Assembly (NCBI RefSeq): GCF_010820665.1
Contig: NZ_JAAIKC010000001.1
Coordinates: 310,001-374,000, forward strand
Reading direction: 5' to 3'
Length of the DNA stretch: 64,000 nucleotides
Source: Paenibacillus sp. SYP-B3998
GTDB taxonomy: Bacteria; Bacillota; Bacilli; Paenibacillales; NBRC-103111
Shown here in pieces: positions 9,321 to 16,809 of this stretch. Under the pieces are notes generated by a model. It was not told the origin of the DNA, did not search any database, and saw only the letters and a list, made by a program, of their open reading frames with translations. The first letter of the stretch is position 1, and every line of letters begins with the position of its first letter. Both the position numbers and the translations under genes were made by a program.

Positions 9321-9527
9321 TTATCCTTTTTCAGTAACAACTAACTCGCTGATATCAATTTCTAAGGCGTCGCATATTTGTTCTAAGGTTCTGAGGTAAA
9401 CTCGATCAACGTTTTCAGAACATAGATGATTTACTGTAGCTATTCGCATATTCATTGATAAGGCGAACTGTCTTTGAGAAATTTCACGTTCAGCTAGAAT
9501 TTCTCTCAAACGGATTTTAATTTTCAT
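9321..9527 (-). CDS. Small XRE-family HTH regulator
   Basis: The 68-aa protein is essentially one Cro/C1-type helix-turn-helix: REISQRQFALSMNMRIATVN, then a third helix, ending ICDALEIDISELV. This is the compact HTH_26-like form common in mobile elements. GGAGG precedes the ATG at a good distance on the reverse strand. It diverges from the serine recombinase, and four near-palindromes related to ACTCTTAAAAGT lie between the two genes. It therefore probably represses its own gene and the recombinase gene. Confidence 0.8.
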   Translation of the reverse strand: MKIKIRLREILAEREISQRQFALSMNMRIATVNHLCSENVDRVYLRTLEQICDALEIDISELVVTEKG

Positions 9528-9544
9528 AATGTCCTCCGTCTATT

Positions 9545-9673
9545 ACTTTTAAGAGTTCTAAAAACTACTAGTACTATATCATATTTTAACTAAAAAGTGG
9601 TTGAATTATACTCTTAAAAGTAATAAAATAAAGAAACAGAATATTACTCTTAACGGTTTAAACTATTAAGCGT
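9545..9673. promoter_or_regulatory. Operator array between XRE regulator and serine recombinase
   Basis: Four copies of a 12-bp near-palindrome are visible: ACTTTTAAGAGT (9545-9556), ACTCTTAAAAGT (9610-9621), ACTCTTAACGGT (9646-9657) and ACTATTAAGCGT (9662-9673). The first two are exact reverse complements. Their position across the divergent promoters suits binding by the adjacent XRE protein. Confidence 0.5.
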
Positions 9674-9711
9674 AACAGTAATCTCAATTTCTGTAACGGA
9701 GGATGCTTTCA

Positions 9712-10488
9712 ATGAATGTAATCGGCTATATAAGAGTATCAACAGCAGGACAAGCAAAGGATGGTTACAGCTTGTCTTATCAGCAGGAGGAAATCGAAAG
9801 TTATTGTCAGCAACAAGGCTGGAACTTGATTCATATTTTTTCTGATGAAGGCATCAGTGGTGCAAAGGTGGACGAGGACGCATTAGAGGTAAACAGGGAA
9901 GGGTTTCAAGATATGCTTTCCCTGCTCTCTACGCAGCCTATCGCTTATGTGGTGGTACTGAATACAAATCGCCTGTGGAGAAGCGATATCGTCAAAGTAT
10001 TGGTTCATCGGGAGTTCAAGAAATTCAAAGTTGATGTGAAATCAATTGAACATCCTACTTACTCCATTTATAAGAAAGACCCTTCCGACTTTCTAATTAA
10101 TGGCTTGATGGAATTGTTGGACGCCTACCAACGCCTAGAAATTGCGATGAAACTAGGCAAAGGACGCAACAAGAAAGCCATGGAAGGCGGTTATGCAGGA
10201 GGACGAGCAACATTCGGCTACACGGCAAAGAAAGGCTCTAAAGTTATTGAAATTGACGAGAAACAAGCCGTAGTCGTTCAACGCGTATTTGAGTTAAAGG
10301 ACTTATACCCATGTTGGAGTTTATCTGAAATTGCAAGTCAACTGAACCTTGAAAACTTAACAACACAGCAAGGAAACTCATTTACCAAAGTCCAAGTCAA
10401 ACGTATTCTTGACCGCAAAGCTTTTTATAGTGGCATGTATTGCTATGCAAATGTTCAAGCGATTGGCAAGCATCAAGCCATTATCTGA
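9712..10488 (+). CDS. Serine recombinase / resolvase-type site-specific recombinase
   Basis: The 258-aa enzyme has the resolvase catalytic domain: GYIRVSTAGQ with Ser10 as nucleophile and Arg8, and NRLWRSD carrying later conserved Arg residues. A recombinase helical region follows (FGYTAKKG, then KVQVKRILDRKAFYSGMY). Large serine integrases usually reach 450-550 aa and have a Cys-rich zinc ribbon; this protein stops just after the recombinase domain, so it is a short form or a truncated integrase. The start at 9712 was preferred because GGAGG (9698-9702) lies 9 bases upstream; the ATG at 9703 adjoins the ribosome site. It probably moves or resolves the surrounding island. Confidence 0.85.
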   Translation: MNVIGYIRVSTAGQAKDGYSLSYQQEEIESYCQQQGWNLIHIFSDEGISGAKVDEDALEVNREGFQDMLSLLSTQPIAYVVVLNTNRLWRSDIVKVLVHREFKKFKVDVKSIEHPTYSIYKKDPSDFLINGLMELLDAYQRLEIAMKLGKGRNKKAMEGGYAGGRATFGYTAKKGSKVIEIDEKQAVVVQRVFELKDLYPCWSLSEIASQLNLENLTTQQGNSFTKVQVKRILDRKAFYSGMYCYANVQAIGKHQAII

Positions 10489-10502
10489 AAGGTGGTCACA
10501 GA

Positions 10503-10754
10503 ATGAATACGTTGGCTGAAAAGTATAGTCAATTAATTCAGCAAGAAGATTCTTATTTCAAGCAAGTGAGAACGACTGAAATGTGTATGACAGCGTTGTT
10601 TGAGTACACCATCCAGTATGGTGAATTGTTGAATAAGTTAGCTGTCGAAGACATTTTGAATGCCATTCATCAAATTGAAATGAATATGCGTACAGAGCTA
10701 CTTCATTTGCGATTAGAAAAAGCTTTTCTGGCTTGTGCAATGAAAGAATATTAA
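10503..10754 (+). CDS. Small helical protein downstream of the serine recombinase
   Basis: The 83-aa protein starts MNTLAEKYSQLIQQED behind AAAGGTGGT and lies 14 bases after the recombinase stop, so it is probably in the same transcript. It is predicted to be almost all helix, with two Cys residues and no membrane segment. I do not recognise it. Position suggests a recombination directionality or accessory factor, but that is a guess. Confidence 0.5.
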   Translation: MNTLAEKYSQLIQQEDSYFKQVRTTEMCMTALFEYTIQYGELLNKLAVEDILNAIHQIEMNMRTELLHLRLEKAFLACAMKEY

Positions 10755-10774
10755 TAACCCTGTTCATCCAAAAG

Positions 10775-10874
10775 GTTGCAGGACAATATGTTTGAACCAA
10801 GTTTCGCTCTACCGTTGTTGTAGCCTCGTCTACTTTTAAGTACAATGCGACCGCCAAACATATTGTCTTGCAAC
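10775..10874 (+). repeat. 20-bp inverted repeat in IS110 5' region, candidate bridge RNA stem
   Basis: GTTGCAGGACAATATGTTTG (10775-10794) and CAAACATATTGTCTTGCAAC (10855-10874) are complementary except at one position and enclose a 60-base loop. IS110-group elements encode a structured bridge RNA between their left end and the transposase gene, and this is where the stem lies. Identity as bridge RNA is inferred from position. Confidence 0.5.
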
Positions 10875-10914
10875 GTTTTAGGAGATACAAATAATCTTTG
10901 GAGGCGTTCATATA

Positions 10915-12156
10915 CTGCAACCTGAAAGAACGATTTACATAGGAATCGATTTACATAAAAATCATCATACAGCCTGCATTATTGATTGTTGGGGGAAGAA
11001 GCTAGGGGAGATAAAAGTTGAAAATAAACCCTCAGCCTATCCAAGCTTTATGAATGAACTGAAAAAGTATTCAAAGAAGAATACGACTGCTGTTTTCGGA
11101 TTAGAAGATGTAAGGAATTACGGTAAATCATTATCCAGATTCCTTGTTGAACAAAAGAAAATCGTCAAAGAGGTTAATCCAGCTTTATCGAGTGCCAGAC
11201 GCAATAGCAAACCCATTCCTCAGAAGGATGATAGTTGGGATGCTGAATGTGTTGCAAAGGTTCTACGTGATGAATTTGAAGCCCTTCCTGATGCAAAGCC
11301 ACTTGATGTGTATTGGGCGATCAACCAATTGTCGAATACCCGTAAAGGATTGCTCAAAAACATGACTGCGACGGTGTTTAGACTGCATCAAAGAATTAGT
11401 AATCATTATCCGTCATATCGGAAATTCTTTGGTCATGTTGATGGGAAAACGGCTTTATTGTTTTGGGAAACTTATCCCTCACCTTCCTATCTAAAGCATA
11501 GTTCACCCGAAGAAATCGGGGTATTCATTAAGCAAATTCGCTCACCGCTTACATTGGAAAAAGCGATTGCAAAAGGAGCTAGTATTTTAGAAATGGTTCA
11601 TGCGGATGGTGCAACAGAAATTCAGTTTCAAGAACAACAAAACGTAATTGTTCGCTCACTGGTAAGTAGTATTCGTAACTCTCAGCAAGAAATCGAGGTC
11701 TTAGATAGAGAGCTAAAGTCACTAATAAAAGACTTAGGCTTTAAACTGGAAACGATGATTGGGCTAGACTGGGTAACGGTTTCCTCATTGATTAGTGAAA
11801 TTGGAGATATTCACCGTTTTCCTTCTCCTAAGAAGTTAGCGATGTATGCTGGAATAGCTCCTGTTGTATTTGGCTCAGGAAAAAAGGTGAAAAACCTTAA
11901 GAACTATCTTGGTAATCGAGAGTTATACATGATGTTCAGGAATCTAGCCATTAAGCAGATCACCGTTCAAAAAGGTAGAGACCAAGCGAATAATCCCTAT
12001 TTGTTTGCGTATTTCGAAGGCAAAATAAAGGCTGGAAAGACAAGACAACAGGCGTATGTTTGTGTAATGCGTAAGCTCGTTAATGTCATTTTTAGCTTGA
12101 TGATGAGTAAAAACGCATATGTAGTACCAGCCATAGAACAGAAGCAAGCTGGATGA
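10915..12156 (+). CDS. IS110-family transposase (DEDD recombinase)
   Basis: There is no suitable ATG at the true N-terminus. Extending the frame upstream of the ATG at 11050 restores YIGIDLHKNHHTA, the RNase H-like start of IS110 enzymes. CTG at 10915 (or ATA at 10912) lies a normal distance from GGAGG at 10900-10904, giving 413 aa, the family's usual size. Catalytic residues are visible: Asp12, Glu64 (FGLED), Asp105/106 and Asp109 (KDDSWDAE). The C-terminal IS116/IS110/IS902 domain has IGLDWVTVSSLISEIGDI, then MYAGIAPVVFGSGK with the nucleophilic Ser. All key residues are present, so the enzyme may be active. Confidence 0.85.
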   Translation: MQPERTIYIGIDLHKNHHTACIIDCWGKKLGEIKVENKPSAYPSFMNELKKYSKKNTTAVFGLEDVRNYGKSLSRFLVEQKKIVKEVNPALSSARRNSKPIPQKDDSWDAECVAKVLRDEFEALPDAKPLDVYWAINQLSNTRKGLLKNMTATVFRLHQRISNHYPSYRKFFGHVDGKTALLFWETYPSPSYLKHSSPEEIGVFIKQIRSPLTLEKAIAKGASILEMVHADGATEIQFQEQQNVIVRSLVSSIRNSQQEIEVLDRELKSLIKDLGFKLETMIGLDWVTVSSLISEIGDIHRFPSPKKLAMYAGIAPVVFGSGKKVKNLKNYLGNRELYMMFRNLAIKQITVQKGRDQANNPYLFAYFEGKIKAGKTRQQAYVCVMRKLVNVIFSLMMSKNAYVVPAIEQKQAG

Positions 12157-12234
12157 GATGATGACGTGGTGATGGAATTTCATTGCCACTTTTATTCTTT
12201 AAAAAGGATGTCTTACTAGTACAACGGTGACGGA

Positions 12235-13788
12235 TTGCTGTGGGAGCGTACGGAGAATGGTCAGGCAACGCGGTACTATTGGGATGGCTCACAGGTTATT
12301 GCAGAAGGTAATGTAGTAGGTGGAGTAGCAACGTTAAAAGCTCGTTACATTCGAGGACAAGGGCTTGTCGCCCGCGAGGATGGTCAAGGCAAAGCCTACT
12401 ATCTTCAAAACGGACATGGTGACGTGGTAAACTTGATGGATAGCACGGGGAGGACGAAGCTTAATTCGTACTCGTATGACATATTCGGGAATATAGTTAA
12501 CCAACAGGAGAATCTGCCACAGCCGTTTAAGTACAGCGGCGAGATACAGGATGATAAGGTTGGGCTGCAATATTTGAGGGCTCGATGGTACGATCCAAGT
12601 ATGGGGAGATTTATTGGGGAGGATAGCTATGGTGGGCAAGTTGATAATCCACTGAGTTTGAATCGTTTTACTTATGTTCATAATAACCCTCTGACGAATG
12701 TTGATCCTACAGGTCATTGGTGTAGCTCTGGACCATATTCTCATGCAGGAGATTGTGATGATGGTAACAGATCTGATGGTAGATATAGCCCTGATTCAGA
12801 TCATGCTGATAACGAACGACAGTACTGTGGTGCAAGTAAATGTTCTGAATATCGTACTAGTACTGGAGTTACAATTCCATCTGATACTGATTGGAAGGGA
12901 TGGGTAGATCCTTCTGGAGGAAATAAAGGTAGTTCAAGTTCAATTGACAAAGAAGCTAATTTAGCTACAGCATTAACCATTGCTTCACTTGCTTCATGTG
13001 GGATGTTTTGTATGAATCCGTCGGGAGCGATGGAAGATTCATTAGAATCACAGGCAATATCTAGGTTTGCACTAAGTCAGTGTTTTATTGCTGGAACCAT
13101 GATTCTTACGGATAACGGTGAGAAACGGATCGAAAATATTCGGGTTGGAGATAAGGTTCTCGCAAAAGATGATAAAACAGGGGAAATGCAATACAAAGAG
13201 GTTAAACAGCTTTTCCAACATGAGGTTGATCAAACAATTACTATCTCAGTAGGTAGTGAAAAAATTACGACAACTAAGGAACATCCATTTTGGATTGTTG
13301 GGAAGGGCTGGGTTAGCTCAGAAGATTTGATGGTAGGAGAAAGGTTAACTACTAGTGAAGGTAAGGAAATTTCTATTGATCGTATAGATGTTAAAAATGA
13401 ACATGTAATTGTCTATAATTTTGAGGTTCAGGATTATCATACTTATTTCATTTCTGATTTAGGAATATGGGTGCACAATGCATGTACCACCAATTGGAAA
13501 AGTTCAAAGCAATTTGGACATACATTTACAGAACATGGTGCCAAAAGAGCTACCTCTAGCTTGATGGATCGCGCCAGAAGTACAAAAGATGATCAAGGTC
13601 AATGGCTTAATAATGAACAAGCCGCCGATTTCCTACATTCACTAGGCTCCATATCAGAAGTAATAGATGTTGATATACCTACGGGACTTGGACAGATAAT
13701 TACTCCTAGTGGTGAAATAATATCTGCTACAAGAGCTAGAATTGTCCCGTCTGGCACTGGAATAAAAACTGCTTTTCCTATAAAGTAA
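12235..13788 (+). CDS. Orphan RHS module 1: RHS core tail, Hint domain and RNase-like toxin tip
   Basis: RHS homology begins at 12211 and copies residues ~1231-1399 of the full-length protein. The Lys codon AAG there is TAG here (12217-12219), and no ribosome site or signal peptide is present, so it is not expressed as it stands. After DPTGH comes a Cys-containing linker, then a Hint (intein-like) domain from Cys283 (CFIAGTMILTDNG) to WVHN at Asn415. Such domains self-cleave to free the tip. The last ~100 residues (FTEHGAKRATSSLMDRARS; GQWLNNEQAADFL; RIVPSGTGIKTAFPIK) resemble small RNase toxins of the BECR type seen after Hint domains; that assignment is tentative. The immunity gene follows after 25 bases. 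Confidence 0.82.
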   Translation: MLWERTENGQATRYYWDGSQVIAEGNVVGGVATLKARYIRGQGLVAREDGQGKAYYLQNGHGDVVNLMDSTGRTKLNSYSYDIFGNIVNQQENLPQPFKYSGEIQDDKVGLQYLRARWYDPSMGRFIGEDSYGGQVDNPLSLNRFTYVHNNPLTNVDPTGHWCSSGPYSHAGDCDDGNRSDGRYSPDSDHADNERQYCGASKCSEYRTSTGVTIPSDTDWKGWVDPSGGNKGSSSSIDKEANLATALTIASLASCGMFCMNPSGAMEDSLESQAISRFALSQCFIAGTMILTDNGEKRIENIRVGDKVLAKDDKTGEMQYKEVKQLFQHEVDQTITISVGSEKITTTKEHPFWIVGKGWVSSEDLMVGERLTTSEGKEISIDRIDVKNEHVIVYNFEVQDYHTYFISDLGIWVHNACTTNWKSSKQFGHTFTEHGAKRATSSLMDRARSTKDDQGQWLNNEQAADFLHSLGSISEVIDVDIPTGLGQIITPSGEIISATRARIVPSGTGIKTAFPIK

Positions 13789-13813
13789 ATAAAACTATTA
13801 AGGAGATTACAAG

Positions 13814-14329
13814 ATGTTTTCAATGAATTTGATACCTACAGAATCTTTAGATGAATTTTCTAAATTGAATTATGTATTAGATAAAGATTATGATATTGAG
13901 TTAGATGATGGAAGAGCAATCATATATGATATTTGCAAAATATTTGAAGAGTCTAAAAAAATACAATTTATTGTTTCTGGGTTTGGACAAAAGAGATGGT
14001 CTGTAGATTGTGGGATAGATTTAGTTACTATTATTGAACAATTACCAGATATTCTAAAGAAATTGAATAGTGATGACTACAATTTTGTATTGGATTTCTA
14101 TGAACAAGGTATTGAACGAGTAATACAGTTTGAAGAATATGCTGATTTCATTAAACTAAAATGCTTAAGTAGGACCTCGTGGATTCCTAATCCAGTTGAG
14201 ATTATTATGGACAAAGGACAAGTTTTATATATGTTTAAAAGTTTATACGACATGTTCGTAAAATTGGCAGAGTACTATTGTTATGATTTGGCTAATCATC
14301 CACTGTACAAAGAATGGATGAAGGGATAA
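13814..14329 (+). CDS. Probable immunity protein of module 1
   Basis: This 171-aa acidic cytoplasmic protein has AAGGAG 8-9 bases before the ATG. It is mixed alpha/beta with conspicuous Asp/Glu patches (VLDKDYDIELDDGRAI; EQLPDILKKLNSDDYN), as is common for proteins that block basic RNase toxins. I do not recognise the family. The case for immunity is position alone: it directly follows the toxin tip and precedes the hairpin repeat, as in every module here. Confidence 0.65.
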   Translation: MFSMNLIPTESLDEFSKLNYVLDKDYDIELDDGRAIIYDICKIFEESKKIQFIVSGFGQKRWSVDCGIDLVTIIEQLPDILKKLNSDDYNFVLDFYEQGIERVIQFEEYADFIKLKCLSRTSWIPNPVEIIMDKGQVLYMFKSLYDMFVKLAEYYCYDLANHPLYKEWMKG

Positions 14330-14361
14330 GACCTAAAAGGTCAGTATTTATATTAATCCCT

Positions 14362-14406
14362 AACCACCTTGCGACTATCGCTTGGTGGTTCTTCTTTTAT
14401 CCGCTG
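14362..14406 (+). terminator. Hairpin repeat R2 with compensatory stem change
   Basis: This has the same layout as R1, but the outer stem reads ACCACC/GGTGGT instead of ACCGCC/GGCGGT, so both strands changed together. This covariation supports a selected hairpin. A T-rich run and CCGCTG follow. Confidence 0.8.
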
Positions 14407-14438
14407 TTTAGGTGTCTTACTAGTACAATGGTGACGGG

Positions 14439-15572
14439 TTGCTTTGGGAGCGTACGGAGAATGGTCAGACGATGAGGTACTATTGGGATGGTTCACAGGT
14501 TATTGCGGAAGCTAATGTTATTGGTGGAGTTGCGACATTGAAAGCACGTTACATCCGTGGGCAAGGGCTTGTCGCCCGTGAGGATGGTCAAGGTAAGGTT
14601 TACTATCTTCAAAACGGACACGGTGACGTGGTAAACTTGATGGATAGCACGGGGAAGACGAAGCTCAATTCGTATTCGTATGACATTTGGGGGAGTATAG
14701 TTAGCCAACAGGAGAATCTGCCGCAGCCGTTTAAGTATAGTGGTGAAATACAAGATGATAAGGTTGGACTGCAATATTTGAGGGCTAGATGGTATGATCC
14801 GGGCATAGGGCGGTTTGTTGGGGAGGATTCGTACAAAGGGCAGATTGATAATCCGCTGAGTTTGAACTTGTATACGTATGTGGAGAATAATCCGTTAACT
14901 AGATGGGATCCAAGTGGGCATAGTTTACTCGATCCTGGAAAGGTTCTTTCTTTATGGAACAATACAAAAGACTGGGTTACTGATAAATACGAACAGTACA
15001 AAGCGTGGAAAGAAAAGAGAGATGCTGATTTTTATGAAGGTAACATAAGCTACGAAGAACTGAAGGACATCGCACTGTCTTTCGCTTTTCCACTAGGCGC
15101 AAGTAAAGGTGCTATTAAAGCGGGAGTTAGCGTAGCAAATATAGAAAGAACCACGAATTTTAGTTCTGGTGCAATGGAGCATATTTTTACTGGAGTTGCT
15201 GGGAGGAAACGTTCATCAGGATGGCACTATGCTGGGAAGGATTCTTTAAACGGAAATACAATTTTAGATATTCAAGAGCCCGCTGACACATACGGTACTA
15301 TTGTTGCACAAGTGCAGATAGGTAGTAACAAAAAGTACTCATCATTTTTCAGTTCAGAGTATTCATCACAAGAAGTTGTAGATATGATCAACCAAGCTTT
15401 CTCTAATAGAAGTGCCTATAGCATTACTAATACAGATGGATCGATTACTACGGCATATAGAGGTACAGCAGGCAACGGAATGACAATCGATATGTTTTTA
15501 AATGGGGATGGGTTAATTGATACTGCTTTTCCTGTCCACCAGAGTTACCTCGGCGGTGCACCGTATAAGTAA
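14439..15572 (+). CDS. Orphan RHS module 2: RHS core tail with EndoU nuclease toxin
   Basis: RHS homology starts at about 14415 with the shared TGTCTTAC-TAG junction (stop at 14421-14423); no start or ribosome site is present. The core tail ends at DPSGH. The tip has a helical linker, then an EndoU-type nuclease: MEHIFTG with His248, SGWHYAGK with His263, a central basic segment (IGSNKKYSS) and the terminal GMTIDMFLNGDGLIDTAFPV. EndoU toxins cut RNA with two His and one Lys. The pattern matches the bacterial EndoU family (PF14436) well in order and spacing. Silent unless recombined into the full-length gene. Confidence 0.82.
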   Translation: MLWERTENGQTMRYYWDGSQVIAEANVIGGVATLKARYIRGQGLVAREDGQGKVYYLQNGHGDVVNLMDSTGKTKLNSYSYDIWGSIVSQQENLPQPFKYSGEIQDDKVGLQYLRARWYDPGIGRFVGEDSYKGQIDNPLSLNLYTYVENNPLTRWDPSGHSLLDPGKVLSLWNNTKDWVTDKYEQYKAWKEKRDADFYEGNISYEELKDIALSFAFPLGASKGAIKAGVSVANIERTTNFSSGAMEHIFTGVAGRKRSSGWHYAGKDSLNGNTILDIQEPADTYGTIVAQVQIGSNKKYSSFFSSEYSSQEVVDMINQAFSNRSAYSITNTDGSITTAYRGTAGNGMTIDMFLNGDGLIDTAFPVHQSYLGGAPYK

Positions 15573-15647
15573 TAAATTTATCTCAAAGCTAGCCTTAGGG
15601 ATGACTCTAGGGCTGGCAATATTTAAATATGGGGATGATTGATAGTG

Positions 15648-16058
15648 ATGGAGAGTTTAATAAAAATCATTGAAAAAACCTCGAATTTGTTAGAGGGAAA
15701 CTATGTACCCAGTATCAATGGAAGTATTGAAATATGTATGTTAGACACATGCAACAAAGATGAACTCAAAACTTATTACATGGAAAACATAGAGGATAAG
15801 ATTGAACGCTTAAGTCTAATAGAAATGAACGACTGGCGAAAAGAATTAATGGAACAATTCTCTTTTTTTGTAGTCATCAATCAGTTAAGCCAAAACTTCA
15901 TTAATGAGTTTAATGATGCTATCGCTTGTATTGAAGATAACATCAGTGTACTTGCTATTCAAACTCAACCTCAGAGGTACCACTCATTTATGTTAAAAGA
16001 GTATTTAATTAAGTTTGATCAAAACCAATATTTATTCATTATGGATATACTTCCATAA
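15648..16058 (+). CDS. Probable immunity protein of module 2
   Basis: The 136-aa protein is acidic and mostly helical. ATG 15648 is used; GTG 15645 lies nearer GGGGATGA and could be the real start, as could TTG 15639. The sequence (NDWRKELMEQFSFFVVINQL; PQRYHSFMLKEYLIKF) matches no family I know. Immunity to the EndoU toxin is inferred from order: it follows the toxin by about 75 bases. Confidence 0.6.
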   Translation: MESLIKIIEKTSNLLEGNYVPSINGSIEICMLDTCNKDELKTYYMENIEDKIERLSLIEMNDWRKELMEQFSFFVVINQLSQNFINEFNDAIACIEDNISVLAIQTQPQRYHSFMLKEYLIKFDQNQYLFIMDILP

Positions 16059-16083
16059 TGAATAAATTCTATTATTGAGTTGA

Positions 16084-16248
16084 CTACAAGGTTTAACAAC
16101 ACAATTTATCAATACTGGTGCTTCAACTTCTAAAACAGTGATTGGGTATGGACCTGATATTAAATACTCAGTAGTAAAAGGAGCACAAAATGAAGGGTTT
16201 ACTGTAATCACTAATTTTAATGAACTTTTGGAGTTTGTTGGTAAATAA
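16084..16248 (+). pseudogene. Toxin C-terminal remnant
   Basis: A 54-codon frame follows a TGA and reads QGLTTQFINTGASTSKTVIG, continuing to NFNELLEFVGK before its stop. It has no start or ribosome site. It sits just before an intact immunity-like gene, as a toxin tip would. I read it as the last ~50 residues of a lost toxin; the family is not recognised. Confidence 0.5.
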
Positions 16249-16269
16249 CTTAAGAAAGCGAGACTAAAA

Positions 16270-16614
16270 GTGCAGTCAATTATATTAATTGGTGATGAAA
16301 GTTTTAACTTAAGAGCTATAAGCCAATTTGGTCATAGTGGAAGCCGTAGTGAATACATGATTGTTCCTAACAGATATGTTATCGAATATGAAAATGTGCA
16401 TGTATATTATGACGATATTAATAACTTTGTTAACGAGTATGATGAAGACGAATTATTAAAAATACCATTTATAAAACCAGTATTTATCTCAATGACCTAT
16501 ACTTCTAACGAGTTAATGAGAGATATATTAAGCCAAAGTTTTTTCTCGAAAAATTTATATGTAGATAATGACCATGGTTGTATTGTTCCTTTAAAAGACT
16601 TTATTAATATTTAG
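16270..16614 (+). CDS. Probable orphan immunity protein
   Basis: This 114-aa acidic protein starts at GTG after a weak ribosome site. It has a beta-rich first half (QSIILIGDESFNLRAI) and an acidic patch (NNFVNEYDEDELLKI). It is not a family I know. It is flanked by a toxin scrap and hairpin repeat R3, so it is probably the surviving immunity gene of a module whose toxin has decayed. Confidence 0.55.
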   Translation: MQSIILIGDESFNLRAISQFGHSGSRSEYMIVPNRYVIEYENVHVYYDDINNFVNEYDEDELLKIPFIKPVFISMTYTSNELMRDILSQSFFSKNLYVDNDHGCIVPLKDFINI

Positions 16615-16624
16615 CATCATTTTT

Positions 16625-16669
16625 ACCGCCTTGCGACCATCGCTTGGCGGTTCTTCTTTTTTGCCGCTG
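16625..16669 (+). terminator. Hairpin repeat R3
   Basis: Outer stem ACCGCC/GGCGGT with loop ACCAT, a TTCTTCTTTTTT run and GCCGCTG. The next bases are an IS110 fragment, so the repeat edge served as a junction. Confidence 0.8.
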
Positions 16670-16670
16670 A

Positions 16671-16791
16671 AAAACCTTAGAAACAATCTCGGTAATCGAG
16701 AGTTGTATATGATGTTCAGGAATCTAGCCATTAAGCAGATCACCGTTCAAAAACTCATTGCCACTTTTATTCTTTAATAAGGGTGTCTTAC
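16671..16791 (+). mobile_element. IS110 scar: internally deleted 3' fragment
   Basis: Bases 16671-16753 copy 11891-11973 of the IS110 transposase gene with a few mismatches, and 16756-16791 copy the IS right end at 12181-12216. About 208 bases between the two parts are missing. The same IS end meets the same RHS junction as at module 1, so the junction with IS DNA was duplicated together with the module. Confidence 0.85.
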
Positions 16792-16809
16792 TAGTACAAC
16801 GGTGACGGA

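Larger units (their letters stand above)
10755..12205 (+). mobile_element. IS110-family insertion sequence
   Basis: One DEDD/Ser transposase gene is preceded by about 160 bases of noncoding DNA with a strong stem-loop, and there are no conventional terminal inverted repeats, as expected for IS110 elements. The right edge is estimated from the truncated copy at 16671-16791 and from module 2, which enters the shared TGTCTTACTAG junction without IS DNA. The left edge is uncertain and placed after the small gene. The element lies directly against the left junction of orphan RHS module 1. Confidence 0.75.

Noticed and set aside
11050-11052. ATG as the IS110 transposase start
   Set aside because: It would omit the GIDLHK motif with the catalytic Asp, while the upstream frame is open and follows GGAGG.
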